From Tigriopus japonicus (lineage: Eukaryota; Arthropoda; Copepoda; Harpacticoida; Harpacticidae): a DNA stretch of 64,000 bases. Below, in pieces: positions 23,001 through 32,154 of the stretch. The notes under the pieces are model-generated. The model was not told where the DNA came from. It did no database searches and worked only from the letters and a program-made list of their open reading frames with translations. The DNA lies in the NCBI GenBank assembly GCA_010645155.1, contig CM021313.1, forward strand, positions 1,302,904 through 1,366,903, given 5' to 3'. Position 1 is the first letter of the stretch; the number at the start of each line of letters is the position of its first letter. A program made the translations under genes and the position numbers.

Positions 23001-23097
23001 AGGCTATCATCAGCGACATCGTACCAAAAGGCAAAGGCAAAAAAAAACGTGTGGATAAGTAAGTGTAAATTCATTTGAAAGATATATGTCACCGGAA

Positions 23098-24591
23098 TCA
23101 CATCACTACACATTGTTTGTCAGTCAAGCTCATGGAGTCTTTGTCTTCTAAAGTTAAGCCATTCTCGGCGAGCACTTTTCTGTGGATGGCGATAATTTCT
23201 TTGATGCACTCGGCGCTTTTCATCCACTTGTTCACTTCACGATTGAGAAGAGTTTTCCGATCTCCCTTGGGTTCCAAAGGCAACAGGGGCAAGATGATTT
23301 CCAAGGCCACTTGATATTTTTCGAGAGCAATAGGATATCGCCCTTCCAATTCGAAGCCTTCAGCCGCACGAGCAATTTCCACGGCAGTTTTCAAAGCAGG
23401 GGTCACCTCGCAAAGTTTGAGGAGCTCGTCCACGTACGCTAATTTCAGAGAAGACACTCTTTGCAGGGTACTGGAATGACTTGCAGAGGCTCTTGAGGTA
23501 TTGTTGGTCGATCTTGCTGAAGACTCCGGATTAAGAATCTCTTTGATTTGCTCGGCTCTTTGGATGTACTGTTTCGTTCGGGTGCGCAAGGCTTCTTTCT
23601 TGGCCAAATTTGTCTCTTGAGTGGTCAAAGGGACGAAATATTCGAGGGATTGCTTGTAAAGGTCAAGTGCTTCTTCCAATTTTCCCGCTTGATCCTGGGC
23701 AACCGCATTCTTAACCAAATCTAGGGCCTTTTGCATGGATTCAGGGGACGGCAAATGCTCAAAGTCGAGGAATGGATGGTCGAAGAACTCGTCAAATCCG
23801 ATTCGCTCCTTGGGATTGCGCTTCAAACATTTCTCCAGTAGATCGCGACATTCCGTGGAAATGCTTCTGGTGCTTGGAATTTCGATGGGACGATCTTCTT
23901 TGATCTTTTCCAATAGTATATCAGTGTTCTCAGATTTGTATGGAGCCTTCCCGAAGATACTCTGGAATAAAATCACTCCCACGGACCAAATATCCACTTT
24001 AGCATCATATTTACCATCCAACAACATTTCCGGGGCCATGTAAAGAGGTGATCCACGAATACTGGTCTCTATTTGATCCGGACTCAAGTATTGAGCCAGG
24101 CCAAAGTCGGCCAGCTTCAATCGCGGATTTCTCACTGACGTCAGAAGGATATTCGAGGGCTTCAAATCCATATGAGCTATGTCTTTGGAGCGCAAAAACT
24201 TCAAGGCCAAGGCTAGTTGCTGAAGAAATTGGCGGCAAAGAGGTTCTGGTAAACATTTTCGGGCCTTGATGAATCGGGATAGGTCTCCCCCTCCGCAATA
24301 CTCCATAATGATATAAATATAATTGGAATCCCCTTGAAAATCGATCATCTTCACTATATTGTCATGTTTCAATTCTTTAAGGAGCTTGATTTCTTGCACA
24401 AGATTATCGGCTTCTTTCTTAGTTAAGGCGGCCTTTTGAACGCATTTGATGGCCACCACATCGCGGGTTCCAGTCTTCAGACGAGCCTTGTAAACTACCC
24501 CGTAAGAGCCGGATCCTAATTTTTCAGTCGTGACATAGTCTTTCAAATGAATTGTAGGTGAAGTGGGCGGAGGAGGCAAAGCAGTCGCCAT
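23098..24591 (-). CDS. ULK3: ULK3-like Ser/Thr kinase with two MIT domains and C-terminal CaaX motif
   Basis: Kinase of the ULK3 type, linked in mammals to Gli/Hedgehog signalling, autophagy and ESCRT-III control of abscission. 497 residues, one exon. Kinase domain about 16-275: glycine loop GSGSYG (26-31), catalytic Lys49 in AIK, HMDLKPSN with Asp142, DFG at 162-164, and the APE motif in SPLYMAPEM. An MIT domain follows at about 286-357 (ALDLYKQSLEYF) and a second at about 398-470 (ALEKYQVALEI), as in ULK3. The protein ends KQCVVM, a CaaX box with Met at the last position, which would predict farnesylation. The start codon lies only 55 bp after the TXNDC12 stop on the same strand; no AATAAA is present in that gap, so separate transcripts would need overlapping 3' and 5' regions. 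Confidence 0.95.
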   Translation of the reverse strand: MATALPPPPTSPTIHLKDYVTTEKLGSGSYGVVYKARLKTGTRDVVAIKCVQKAALTKKEADNLVQEIKLLKELKHDNIVKMIDFQGDSNYIYIIMEYCGGGDLSRFIKARKCLPEPLCRQFLQQLALALKFLRSKDIAHMDLKPSNILLTSVRNPRLKLADFGLAQYLSPDQIETSIRGSPLYMAPEMLLDGKYDAKVDIWSVGVILFQSIFGKAPYKSENTDILLEKIKEDRPIEIPSTRSISTECRDLLEKCLKRNPKERIGFDEFFDHPFLDFEHLPSPESMQKALDLVKNAVAQDQAGKLEEALDLYKQSLEYFVPLTTQETNLAKKEALRTRTKQYIQRAEQIKEILNPESSARSTNNTSRASASHSSTLQRVSSLKLAYVDELLKLCEVTPALKTAVEIARAAEGFELEGRYPIALEKYQVALEIILPLLPLEPKGDRKTLLNREVNKWMKSAECIKEIIAIHRKVLAENGLTLEDKDSMSLTDKQCVVM

Positions 24592-24646
24592 GGTTACTTG
24601 ATCAAAATGGAATGGAATTGTGTTGCATAAAATTGGAAAAACGACG

Positions 24647-25162
24647 TTAAAGTTCGCTTTTGTCGCTGGATCGTTTGGCTTGGACTCGACTCAGAGCAGT
24701 CTTCATGGCCTTGACGATCGTGTCGGGTTGGCTGTGAAAGTACTTGTATTTGTCGGTTCTTTGGACAATGTCTTCCATAAGTTGACCTTGGGCATCAAAG
24801 AAAAGAACTCTCGGGATGTATCCACCATCTGGGCTAAATTTATCATCCGTAAAATCGGCCTCATCGTGAGAGTTAATCATGACCAAGTTTTCCGACAATC
24901 CTTCGATCTCGTCGCTAGCCACAAAATGGGGCTTCAAAGCCTTGCAAGCTCCACACCAAGTGCGATGAATGATGGCCACAATGGGCTTATTTTCTCTTTG
25001 GGCCTTCTCTAGCGCTTCCTCCCATGATCCCACCCAATTGATATTCGAATTCCAGCCGTTCGAGTGATCCGGTTCGGCTCGAATCGCCACAGAAGACAGG
25101 GCTAACAGCAAACCCACGATCAACAGTGAACTCCCATAGGAGTGGAGCAGCAAGTTGGGCAT
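24647..25162 (-). CDS. TXNDC12: ER thioredoxin-like protein TXNDC12 (ERp18/ERp19)
   Basis: Soluble thioredoxin-fold oxidoreductase of the endoplasmic reticulum; 171 residues, one coding exon. Signal peptide about 1-29, then a thioredoxin domain with the active site WCGAC (Cys70, Cys73), the same CGAC found in human TXNDC12, and a cis-proline region YIPRVLFFD. The chain ends KSEL, a KDEL-type retrieval signal with Ser in place of the usual acidic residue. Upstream on the same strand an acceptor (TTTATTTTTAG, AG at 25179-25178) lies 15 nt before the ATG. Possible donors are GTAAGG at 25341 (164 nt intron) or GTGAGT at 25213 (only 36 nt), so a 5' UTR intron is likely. First gene of the minus-strand series TXNDC12, ULK3, NTPDase. 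Confidence 0.95.
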   Translation of the reverse strand: MPNLLLHSYGSSLLIVGLLLALSSVAIRAEPDHSNGWNSNINWVGSWEEALEKAQRENKPIVAIIHRTWCGACKALKPHFVASDEIEGLSENLVMINSHDEADFTDDKFSPDGGYIPRVLFFDAQGQLMEDIVQRTDKYKYFHSQPDTIVKAMKTALSRVQAKRSSDKSEL

Positions 25163-26170
25163 AGTCTTGAAATTGTTCTAAAAATAAAGCAAATGACATT
25201 TGAAATTACTCACCCTCGAAGACTTGAATCGATGTCGGAAATTCCTAGTTCAACTAGCTTCGATTCGAACTTCTAATGAGCACTAACTTTCGAGTTCAAG
25301 AGGTACAAAACCGAGCAAATGGACTGAGAACAGAACCTTACTTGAGTTGAGAGCGTTTTGGGGCAATATTTGAATTCGGCTATTGGATATCAACCAGGAC
25401 ATGGGTTCTTCTCAACTTCAAAACGATACTTAGATTAACGGGACACCGACACTACTAAAGGTTTCCTGAAGTCTGATGCGCTGGGATTCGTCTGATAATC
25501 TCCACGTATGTAGTTTGGCTATGCCTTTTGTTATCTTCGTCCAATTTACATTTGTGACGTTCCGACGGCCAAGGGAAAGGCCTTAAATAACCATGATTCA
25601 TGCTACGTTCAAGTGTAGCAGGAACATCACTCTCGTTTTAATTATCTATTGAAATGATGGGAAAAAACTAGATTCTGTCAACAATTAGCCCACCTTTTAG
25701 ATATTCGTTTCTCGAATCCTCAATATCCTTATCATTCCTAGTTCTCTTTGGTGGAAGTTAAAGATGCTTGCTTCTGGGCTTTAGTGGAAGTGAAGTAGTT
25801 TCACGTCAGCTGATCGAAAACAAAGACACCTTCATTCACTTTTCTGGCTTGATGATTTGTACTGGCAAAGCATGCTTGCGAGTGAGTGAATTAACTAAGC
25901 AAGGAAAGAGGCAAGCATGTGTTCTCTGTTTTCCCTACTAGCACCCTTCTTCTTCATTGCATGCATGAAGCTCGAAAATCGCGGCAAGTGCACAGAGAAC
26001 ATTGATATCCCCATGTGATCCCAGTGCTTGGAAACAGTTTGGCAATGTAAGCACACAATTCTAACCGTGGAGAAAAAAAAACAGGTTTTGAAGGAGTTTC
26101 TCTGTGAAGTAGCCGAGATCATTTAGCCCAGAAATTCCCATTCAACAGAATCCGGAGAGAACAATTCATC
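25163..26170. promoter_or_regulatory. Divergent promoter region of TXNDC12 and TKFC
   Basis: About 1 kb between two head-to-head start codons. The TXNDC12 side contains a probable 5' UTR intron (acceptor at 25178, donor probably at 25341). No coding frame of note. Promoter function is inferred from orientation. Confidence 0.5.
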
Positions 26171-27961
26171 ATGTCAACTCCGACGGGAAAGAAGTTCATC
26201 AACAAGGTCGACGACGTCGTGGTTGAGAGCTTGAACGGCTTGGTTACCGCCAATCCTCACCTGACTTTGCTAGATGGCCACAAAGTGGTGCTCCGTTCTG
26301 ACCTGGCTGAGGTCTCGGGTCAAGTGGCTTTGATATCAGGGGGAGGATCGGGTCATGAACCCGCTCATGGGGGCTATGTGGGCAAAGGAATGCTCACTGG
26401 AGCCGTGGCTGGCGATGTGTTCACTTCGCCACCAGTGTCGTCCATCATGGCGACCATGAGAACCATTTGGCAAGAGGGGAAACCCTCGGGAATCTTGGTT
26501 ATCGTCAAGAACTACACCGGGGATCGTGTGAACTTTGGCTTGGCCATTGAGCGGGCCCGCTCAGAAGGAATCAATCCTTGTGCCATGGTCGTTGTAGCGG
26601 ATGATTGCGCTTTAACGAGTCAGGACAAGTCGGCAGGAAGGCGGGGTTTGGCTGGAACCGTCTTGATTCATAAGATTGCCGGTGCCATGGCTTCCAAAGG
26701 CAAGAGTTTGGAACAGATAACCGAGTATTTGGAGTCGCAGGTGTTGCCCAACATGGCCACCATTGGCTTAAGCTTGACCCCATGCACTTTGCCCGGACGA
26801 GGGGCTTCATTTGAACTTGGCAACGAGGAAATGGAACTGGGTCTGGGGATTCACGGGGAAGCTGGTGTGAAACGTCAACGGCTTGGAACAAGCATGGAGT
26901 GTATTCGACACATGATTCAACACATGACGGACAAGAAATCTGCCACCCACCTCAACATCCCTGACCATCAATCCGTGGTTGTATTGATTAACAATTTGGG
27001 TGGAACCTCCAATCTTGAAATGGGGATCATCGCCAACGACGTGTTTAAATTAGCCAAGGCCAAACGGTGGAACATCAATCGCTTGTATGTCGCTCCTGTG
27101 ATGACTGCCTTGGAGATGGCTGGTATTTCCATAACCATTGTCAAGCAAGAGGATGGCGAGATATTAGGCCATTTGGATTACCCAGTACTGGCCCCTGGGT
27201 GGCCCAAAACACCGAATTGCATTCCTGGACCATCGAAAACGTTCACGCCGCCTGAGGAACCCAAAACCGAGGAAATTAGTTCTTCAGCTGGTCAAGCCTT
27301 TTCTTCCTTGGGGCTTAGTATTTCAGAACGAACTATTGAATTTGCGTGTGAAGCCATCAAATCATTTGAAAATGTTCTCAATACGATGGACACCGGATCT
27401 GGGGATGGAGATTGTGGAAGCACTCTCAGGCGTGGTGCTGAGAAGTTGCAAACGGTGGCAAAAATTGAAACATTGTCTTCCATCACCAAAATATTTTCAA
27501 AGATAAGCCGCATCGCCGAAGACGATATGGGAGGATCTGCTGGTGCCATGTATTCAATCCTATTCGCCACGGCCGCTTTACAAACCCGTGAGCAAGCTGA
27601 ACCTTGTGACATTGCCAAGGCTGTTCAAGAGGGTCTCAAGGCTGTGATGAAGTATGGAGGTGCCGATTTGGGTGACCGTACCATGTTGGACAGTCTTGTG
27701 CCTGCTTTCAATACTTTAAGAGAATCCTTGGAGCTAAATCCGAAGGCTCCAATTGCTGCCTTGGAAAAGGCCACCATTGCCGCCGAAGAAGGGGCCAAAT
27801 CCACTCTGAAAATGAAAGCTGGAGCTGGTCGTGCAAGCTATGTGGCCTCAAGTGAATTGAAACAGCCTGATCCTGGAGCCCATGCCGTTGGTGTTATCAT
27901 GAGGGCAGTCTATCAAGGAGTTCTTAAGGTTGCTAGTGAATCCGGACTTCAGGATGAGTAA
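26171..27961 (+). CDS. TKFC: Triokinase / FMN cyclase (dihydroxyacetone kinase, DAK family)
   Basis: Bifunctional enzyme phosphorylating dihydroxyacetone and glyceraldehyde with ATP and, in mammals, cyclising FAD to riboflavin cyclic phosphate; cytosolic. 596 residues in one exon, slightly longer than the mammalian protein (about 575). The N-terminal DhaK domain has the glycine-rich SGGGSGHEPAHGGYVGKGML segment (56-75) and His228 in GIHGEAGVKR, the position that binds the substrate covalently. A linker rich in Pro and Glu (about 355-372) leads to the DhaL ATP-binding domain with the Asp-rich MDTGSGDGDCGSTLRRG Mg-ATP motif and a later GGADLGDRTMLD. The start context ATC-ATG-T is acceptable and there is no earlier in-frame ATG. 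Assignment is firm. Confidence 0.96.
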   Translation: MSTPTGKKFINKVDDVVVESLNGLVTANPHLTLLDGHKVVLRSDLAEVSGQVALISGGGSGHEPAHGGYVGKGMLTGAVAGDVFTSPPVSSIMATMRTIWQEGKPSGILVIVKNYTGDRVNFGLAIERARSEGINPCAMVVVADDCALTSQDKSAGRRGLAGTVLIHKIAGAMASKGKSLEQITEYLESQVLPNMATIGLSLTPCTLPGRGASFELGNEEMELGLGIHGEAGVKRQRLGTSMECIRHMIQHMTDKKSATHLNIPDHQSVVVLINNLGGTSNLEMGIIANDVFKLAKAKRWNINRLYVAPVMTALEMAGISITIVKQEDGEILGHLDYPVLAPGWPKTPNCIPGPSKTFTPPEEPKTEEISSSAGQAFSSLGLSISERTIEFACEAIKSFENVLNTMDTGSGDGDCGSTLRRGAEKLQTVAKIETLSSITKIFSKISRIAEDDMGGSAGAMYSILFATAALQTREQAEPCDIAKAVQEGLKAVMKYGGADLGDRTMLDSLVPAFNTLRESLELNPKAPIAALEKATIAAEEGAKSTLKMKAGAGRASYVASSELKQPDPGAHAVGVIMRAVYQGVLKVASESGLQDE

Positions 27962-28491
27962 TGTTGAATGTAATCATTGTCCGTCTCAAGTGCCTTAAGA
28001 TTTACACAACTATATTCGCATGAAAACTCTTTGCTCTGTTTTTGTATTCTTCACTACGAAAATCTTCGCTAAAGGGCAATTTCCCTGACCGAACCATTGC
28101 TAGTTGTCAAAAAATGTGTTAATTAGGGGCTTTATATTCGAGGAAAAGCGGTCCATTAGTAACCTGGAATACAGTTTCATTAAATCAAGGCTCCGCGGTT
28201 CCACTTTTTAACGAATTGAGCGCAAGTAGCTTCCTACTTCAAGTTCAGTTTTGTATCAGAATCTTAAAGAATAATATAAAATAACCTTAGTGATAAATGA
28301 AGGTTAAGATTTGGCCGGGAGGACAGTTTTTTCGATTTATCCCCTTTTCCAGGTTCTTCGGAATGCGAGGATTTGAACGGGCGAGAAAAATCGAGGCAAT
28401 CATTCATCGAAAAGTCTATGCAGGGTGACATATTTATTCCTTTGGATGGAAACAGATGTGACTTAGATTGGTTTAGAGACCAGCGAAATTC
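27962..28491. other. Convergent intergenic region, TKFC and plexin-domain gene 3' ends
   Basis: This stretch lies between the TKFC stop and the repeat at the end of the plexin-domain gene. It should contain both 3' UTR ends. No canonical AATAAA stands out close to TKFC. No gene seen. Confidence 0.5.
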
Positions 28492-28664
28492 ATTGAATAC
28501 ACGAGTATGGCTCAGAAATTGCCTGATAAATTGCTGTTTTAGGCGTTGACTGTCGGTTTAGCCGAGTTGTCGTTGATTGAATACTAGTGCATAACTCAGA
28601 AATTGACTGATAAATTATTGTTGTTATTGGCGTTGACCGTGGGCTTGACCGAATTGTTGTTGAC
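28492..28664. repeat. Imperfect tandem duplication (84 and 89 bp) spanning a stop codon
   Basis: Copy A (28492-28575) and copy B (28576-28664) both begin ATTGAATAC, share CTCAGAAATTG, TGATAAATT and GGCGTTGAC in the same order, and end GTTGTCGTTG or GTTGTTGTTG. Copy B contains the last codons and stop of the minus-strand plexin-domain gene; copy A lies beyond the stop and carries the same TGA with a decayed version of the preceding codons. Length differs mainly through a few extra bases in the TTG run of copy B. Confidence 0.85.
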
Positions 28665-29864
28665 TGGCTTCCCACCTAACTCCACATGGTCTTCATCTAA
28701 TGAAGAGTCCTTGCCAAATCTATTATAATTCGACTCCAAACGAAGAGCAATACGTTCTGCCAATCCCCCCGGATTGCTCTTGCCATAAACGTACAAGAAG
28801 CCAGCCAAGATGATGAGCAGAATAGCCAATAAGAGAGCACTCACAACGGTTGAGATCACAGTGACAGTTGAGGACGACGAACCTTCGTCCTCTAAGTTAC
28901 TCCGGATGGGCTCTCGTTCTGGAATGACATGATTCGATTTGTCGCCCATGGAAGTTCTCCACTCGGTGTGATGTACATCATCTTTGGCGGCAGCCGTACA
29001 TTCCTCGACGGTCGTGACATTCACGGAAGCACATTCATTGGTATTCCAATGTTCCCTCAATCGATCGGCTCCATCTGAGCATCGATGAATGGCAGGGCAC
29101 CATGTGCACTCAAATTCCGAGCTGTGGCGCATTGCAGAGCAATCCTCGCAACTCTGTTGTTGAATGCAAGTGGGTTTGGCCTTGAAGAGCACCACAGTCT
29201 TGGAATTGATATCCGTGTTATCGAGATTGAGAGTGTGATACACGTGAAGCTCGCTATCCCCAATCAAAAAGGCGTCGGAAAGTCCTGCTACTGGTTCATG
29301 ATCGTACAAGGCGTCGGCGGTCAGAAGTTCGGGCACTTCAATATACACAAAATTGATGTCCCCATTCTTGTGAAGAGTAATTTGAAACGTGAAATTGCCC
29401 CCACGCGGATGTGCGTAAGGCTTGGCAATTGTCACGTTAGTCCATTGAATGGTCAAACTGTCTGATTTGGCGAGGTAGTTGATGGTGGCGGCGTCAGACA
29501 GACTCGGATCCAGCTTCACCCTCAATGGAGCAATGTACTGAGTTTTGTACATGAGATTGTGCAGTCGGGGAGCGAATGATAGAAACCCATGGGTTGTGAT
29601 GAAAAACTGGTCCACCATGTGGCCGTAAAATGGGAAGTCAAACCCCGGGGCAACAGCCTCGGCGGCTTGGCTGTGATTGGAAAGGAAATCGTGCACTTGA
29701 CTGCCACTCATGTCCACCAGATATTTATCAAAGGTGTTCTCTGCATTCTCTTTGAATAGTTGCATGGTGTAGTATGAGTGATCCACCGTGATTTTTTCCT
29801 GGTAGGTTCGTCCCCCCAAACACAGGGACACTCCGAGGCTGAATACATATAGGAAACGAATCAT
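28596..29864 (-). CDS. Plexin-domain-containing transmembrane protein (PLXDC/TEM7 type)
   Basis: Type I membrane protein of 422 residues, related to PLXDC1/2, proposed in vertebrates to be receptors for PEDF. One exon. The start at 29864 is chosen because MIRFLYVFSLGVSLCLGG is a clean signal peptide; an in-frame ATG 30 codons upstream would add a basic stretch ahead of it. A nidogen-like ectodomain follows (FDFPFYGHMVDQFFITTHG, PRGGNFTFQITLHKNGDI), then a cysteine-rich PSI/plexin repeat (CEDCSAM...ECTWCPAIHRCSDG), an acidic and Ser-rich stalk, one span (about VISTVVSALLLAILLIILAG) and a cytoplasmic tail with an Asn-rich end (NANNNNNLSVNF). Several NxT/S sites are in the ectodomain. The final codons are part of a tandem duplication that also covers the stop. 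Confidence 0.93.
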   Translation of the reverse strand: MIRFLYVFSLGVSLCLGGRTYQEKITVDHSYYTMQLFKENAENTFDKYLVDMSGSQVHDFLSNHSQAAEAVAPGFDFPFYGHMVDQFFITTHGFLSFAPRLHNLMYKTQYIAPLRVKLDPSLSDAATINYLAKSDSLTIQWTNVTIAKPYAHPRGGNFTFQITLHKNGDINFVYIEVPELLTADALYDHEPVAGLSDAFLIGDSELHVYHTLNLDNTDINSKTVVLFKAKPTCIQQQSCEDCSAMRHSSEFECTWCPAIHRCSDGADRLREHWNTNECASVNVTTVEECTAAAKDDVHHTEWRTSMGDKSNHVIPEREPIRSNLEDEGSSSSTVTVISTVVSALLLAILLIILAGFLYVYGKSNPGGLAERIALRLESNYNRFGKDSSLDEDHVELGGKPVNNNSVKPTVNANNNNNLSVNF

Positions 29865-32094
29865 CTTGATGCTTGTGCTCAAAACTAGGGAAGTGTGATT
29901 CGTCTTTTCTTTTTTTTTCACAATCCAAACAGTCCTTGAACTTGTAGCGTTCAATTCTCCTGAACACCGAGTAGTTCTTCACTTCCTATTCCCTGCACCT
30001 CCTCATATCGACTGAGACAGACCTCGGGTTTGATTGTGCGCCTTGTTGAATGCACGTTCTACATACGAGAGAGATAGTTGAGATAGACGAACAACCTGGC
30101 AACGACCACGATACACTCACGTTCAAGCACTCCACTCGGTGCCTGTGTGTCCTGACAAGAAGAGGCAACATCGCTTACTTGCTTGCTTGCTTGCTTCGTC
30201 GTTACCTCGGAGCGACCTTCAAATAACTTTTTTCGGGTTTGGCATCCCACTCCTCAAACACTCTCACACTCACTCATCCACTGTTTCTGTCTCATTTCTT
30301 CTTCTTCTTCATCGTGGTCCTCCTCTCCTCTGTCCCTGTCTGAGTACGAATGTATGTGGGGATGGATGTTGTGGATGGAATCGGTATTGGATGTGGTACG
30401 TACTACACGTACTGACAAGGCCTCCGTTCAATTCGTTCCTTGTTTTCTTCCATTGGGAGGCACCCCTCGTTGAGTGTCCCCGCCATTGGCACCACCGACG
30501 TCCACTCCAGCACTTTGCCATTAAAGATGGTTTTCAGCGACTACCATGAACTTACTACCGACGCCTCGATGGCAACAACATTTTAACCTCCAGGCGGCAG
30601 CGCCCTTTGGGCATGGATTTCGATCAAAGTACTGTCGTTAGAGAATCGTATTATGGAAGTTTAGGGGCATTAAGAGGTCGGTTCGAAACCAGCTCGGGTG
30701 GTCGACCCTGTAGCGTTCGTTGCCTGGATCTTTGAACCATTTCGGGTGCGTAATGGGTTGAAGTTGAACCATCTAATCAACAGAACTCGTTCGTCGTGGT
30801 ATCAGAAATTTGATGCCAATCGTAAATTAATCAATAAGAATGATGATGTGAAGTGTCTTCCGCAAGGAGCAAAATCTCCTGCAAGTTCAGGAGTGGCAAC
30901 AATGCCATTGTTCTGACTTGTCGAATGGTTGACGTGAGGAGTGAAGGAAACTCATAAAACACCCCTCGTTGTATGGGAGCTTTTAGATCTCCCTGGGAAA
31001 CGAAGAGTGTTTTCATCGAAAGATGTTTTTACTTCTCAAAGAAATTCAAGACTCATTGCTCGCAAGATCTCAAGAGGCTAGTGTTTCGGTTCAAGAAGGA
31101 CCAAAACATTTTGTCGGTGGAAAAGAATCTTGGTTTTTGTTTCAAGGTCCATTGGTGATGCTAGATCTTGTTCACCTCGAACTACAGCGTATTATTAATA
31201 TTTGAATGTTATCAGCTGAAAAGCTCAAAAAAGCGATTTTCCTACTTGATTCATATTGCCGAAAACTGCTTTTAAAAGAGATTTTGTTGTTTTCTTATTC
31301 TTGTTCAAGATTTAAAGTATGCAATCGAGTTCTCAACTCCCAATACTACGACGGCTCGTCAAATCGTCAATTATAATGTTAAGAGACTGAGGTATTTTTC
31401 TCATGTTGGTTTGATCGTCTGAATCTCTGAGTCTAAACTGGTTTCTCAAACCAAGAGACGAAAAAGCGATTCAGAACCACCACATCAATCTGACCAAAGT
31501 TGGTTGTTAGTTGCTCTCTGTTTGGTTCGTCAAAGTCGGATTTTTAAGGTGGTTAAATTCGAACCTGAAACTTTTGATCAATATTGTGTCTTTTGGGTTG
31601 AAATGAGGAAGTGAGCCATGCATAATGATCCCAAACCTGTAGGTAGACAAATAACCTACGCAAATCACGAGTTTGCTTGTTTTTGTGTCCTAACGCTTTG
31701 ATGATGTTTTGGTGTCTTCATTTTATACTAATCCAAGGTTGACTCGTAATCATAAACCCAATTATTTGCCAGCATTTTTTTCGGACTCAAAGCATGTCCT
31801 TTGTTTTGTGCTTTGAAATTGGAGCATTTCCAGCAAAATATTTCCGTGCAGCTGACCGTGATTTGAGAAGCGTGCACGGTCAAGCCACAATTCGTCTTGG
31901 ATCGGCAAAATTGTTTCTTTTTGATCCTTTTTTTCTTACTGAATGCTCCGTAATAGGATATTTGAACATGTTGCACATACTTGACGCAAAAGATTCTGAA
32001 GTGGACCAATCTGCCTATGAATTAAGCCTTGCTTCAGAAGGCAAAACCCTAGTCATGTAACTGTAGCACATTACTTGCTACAATCAGCAATAGT

Positions 32095-32106
32095 CACAAC
32101 AACAGC

Positions 32107-32153
<47 letters not shown>

Positions 32154-32154
32154 C
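32095..32154. repeat. CAA/ACA trinucleotide microsatellite, about 60 bp
   Basis: Nearly perfect CAA repeats with a single AGC interruption close to the left end. No surrounding gene, so no polyglutamine coding role is indicated. Confidence 0.95.

Noticed and set aside
30680..30700. GGTTCGAAACC, like a tRNA T-arm B box
   Set aside because: No matching A box, anticodon arm or acceptor stem in the preceding 80 bases.
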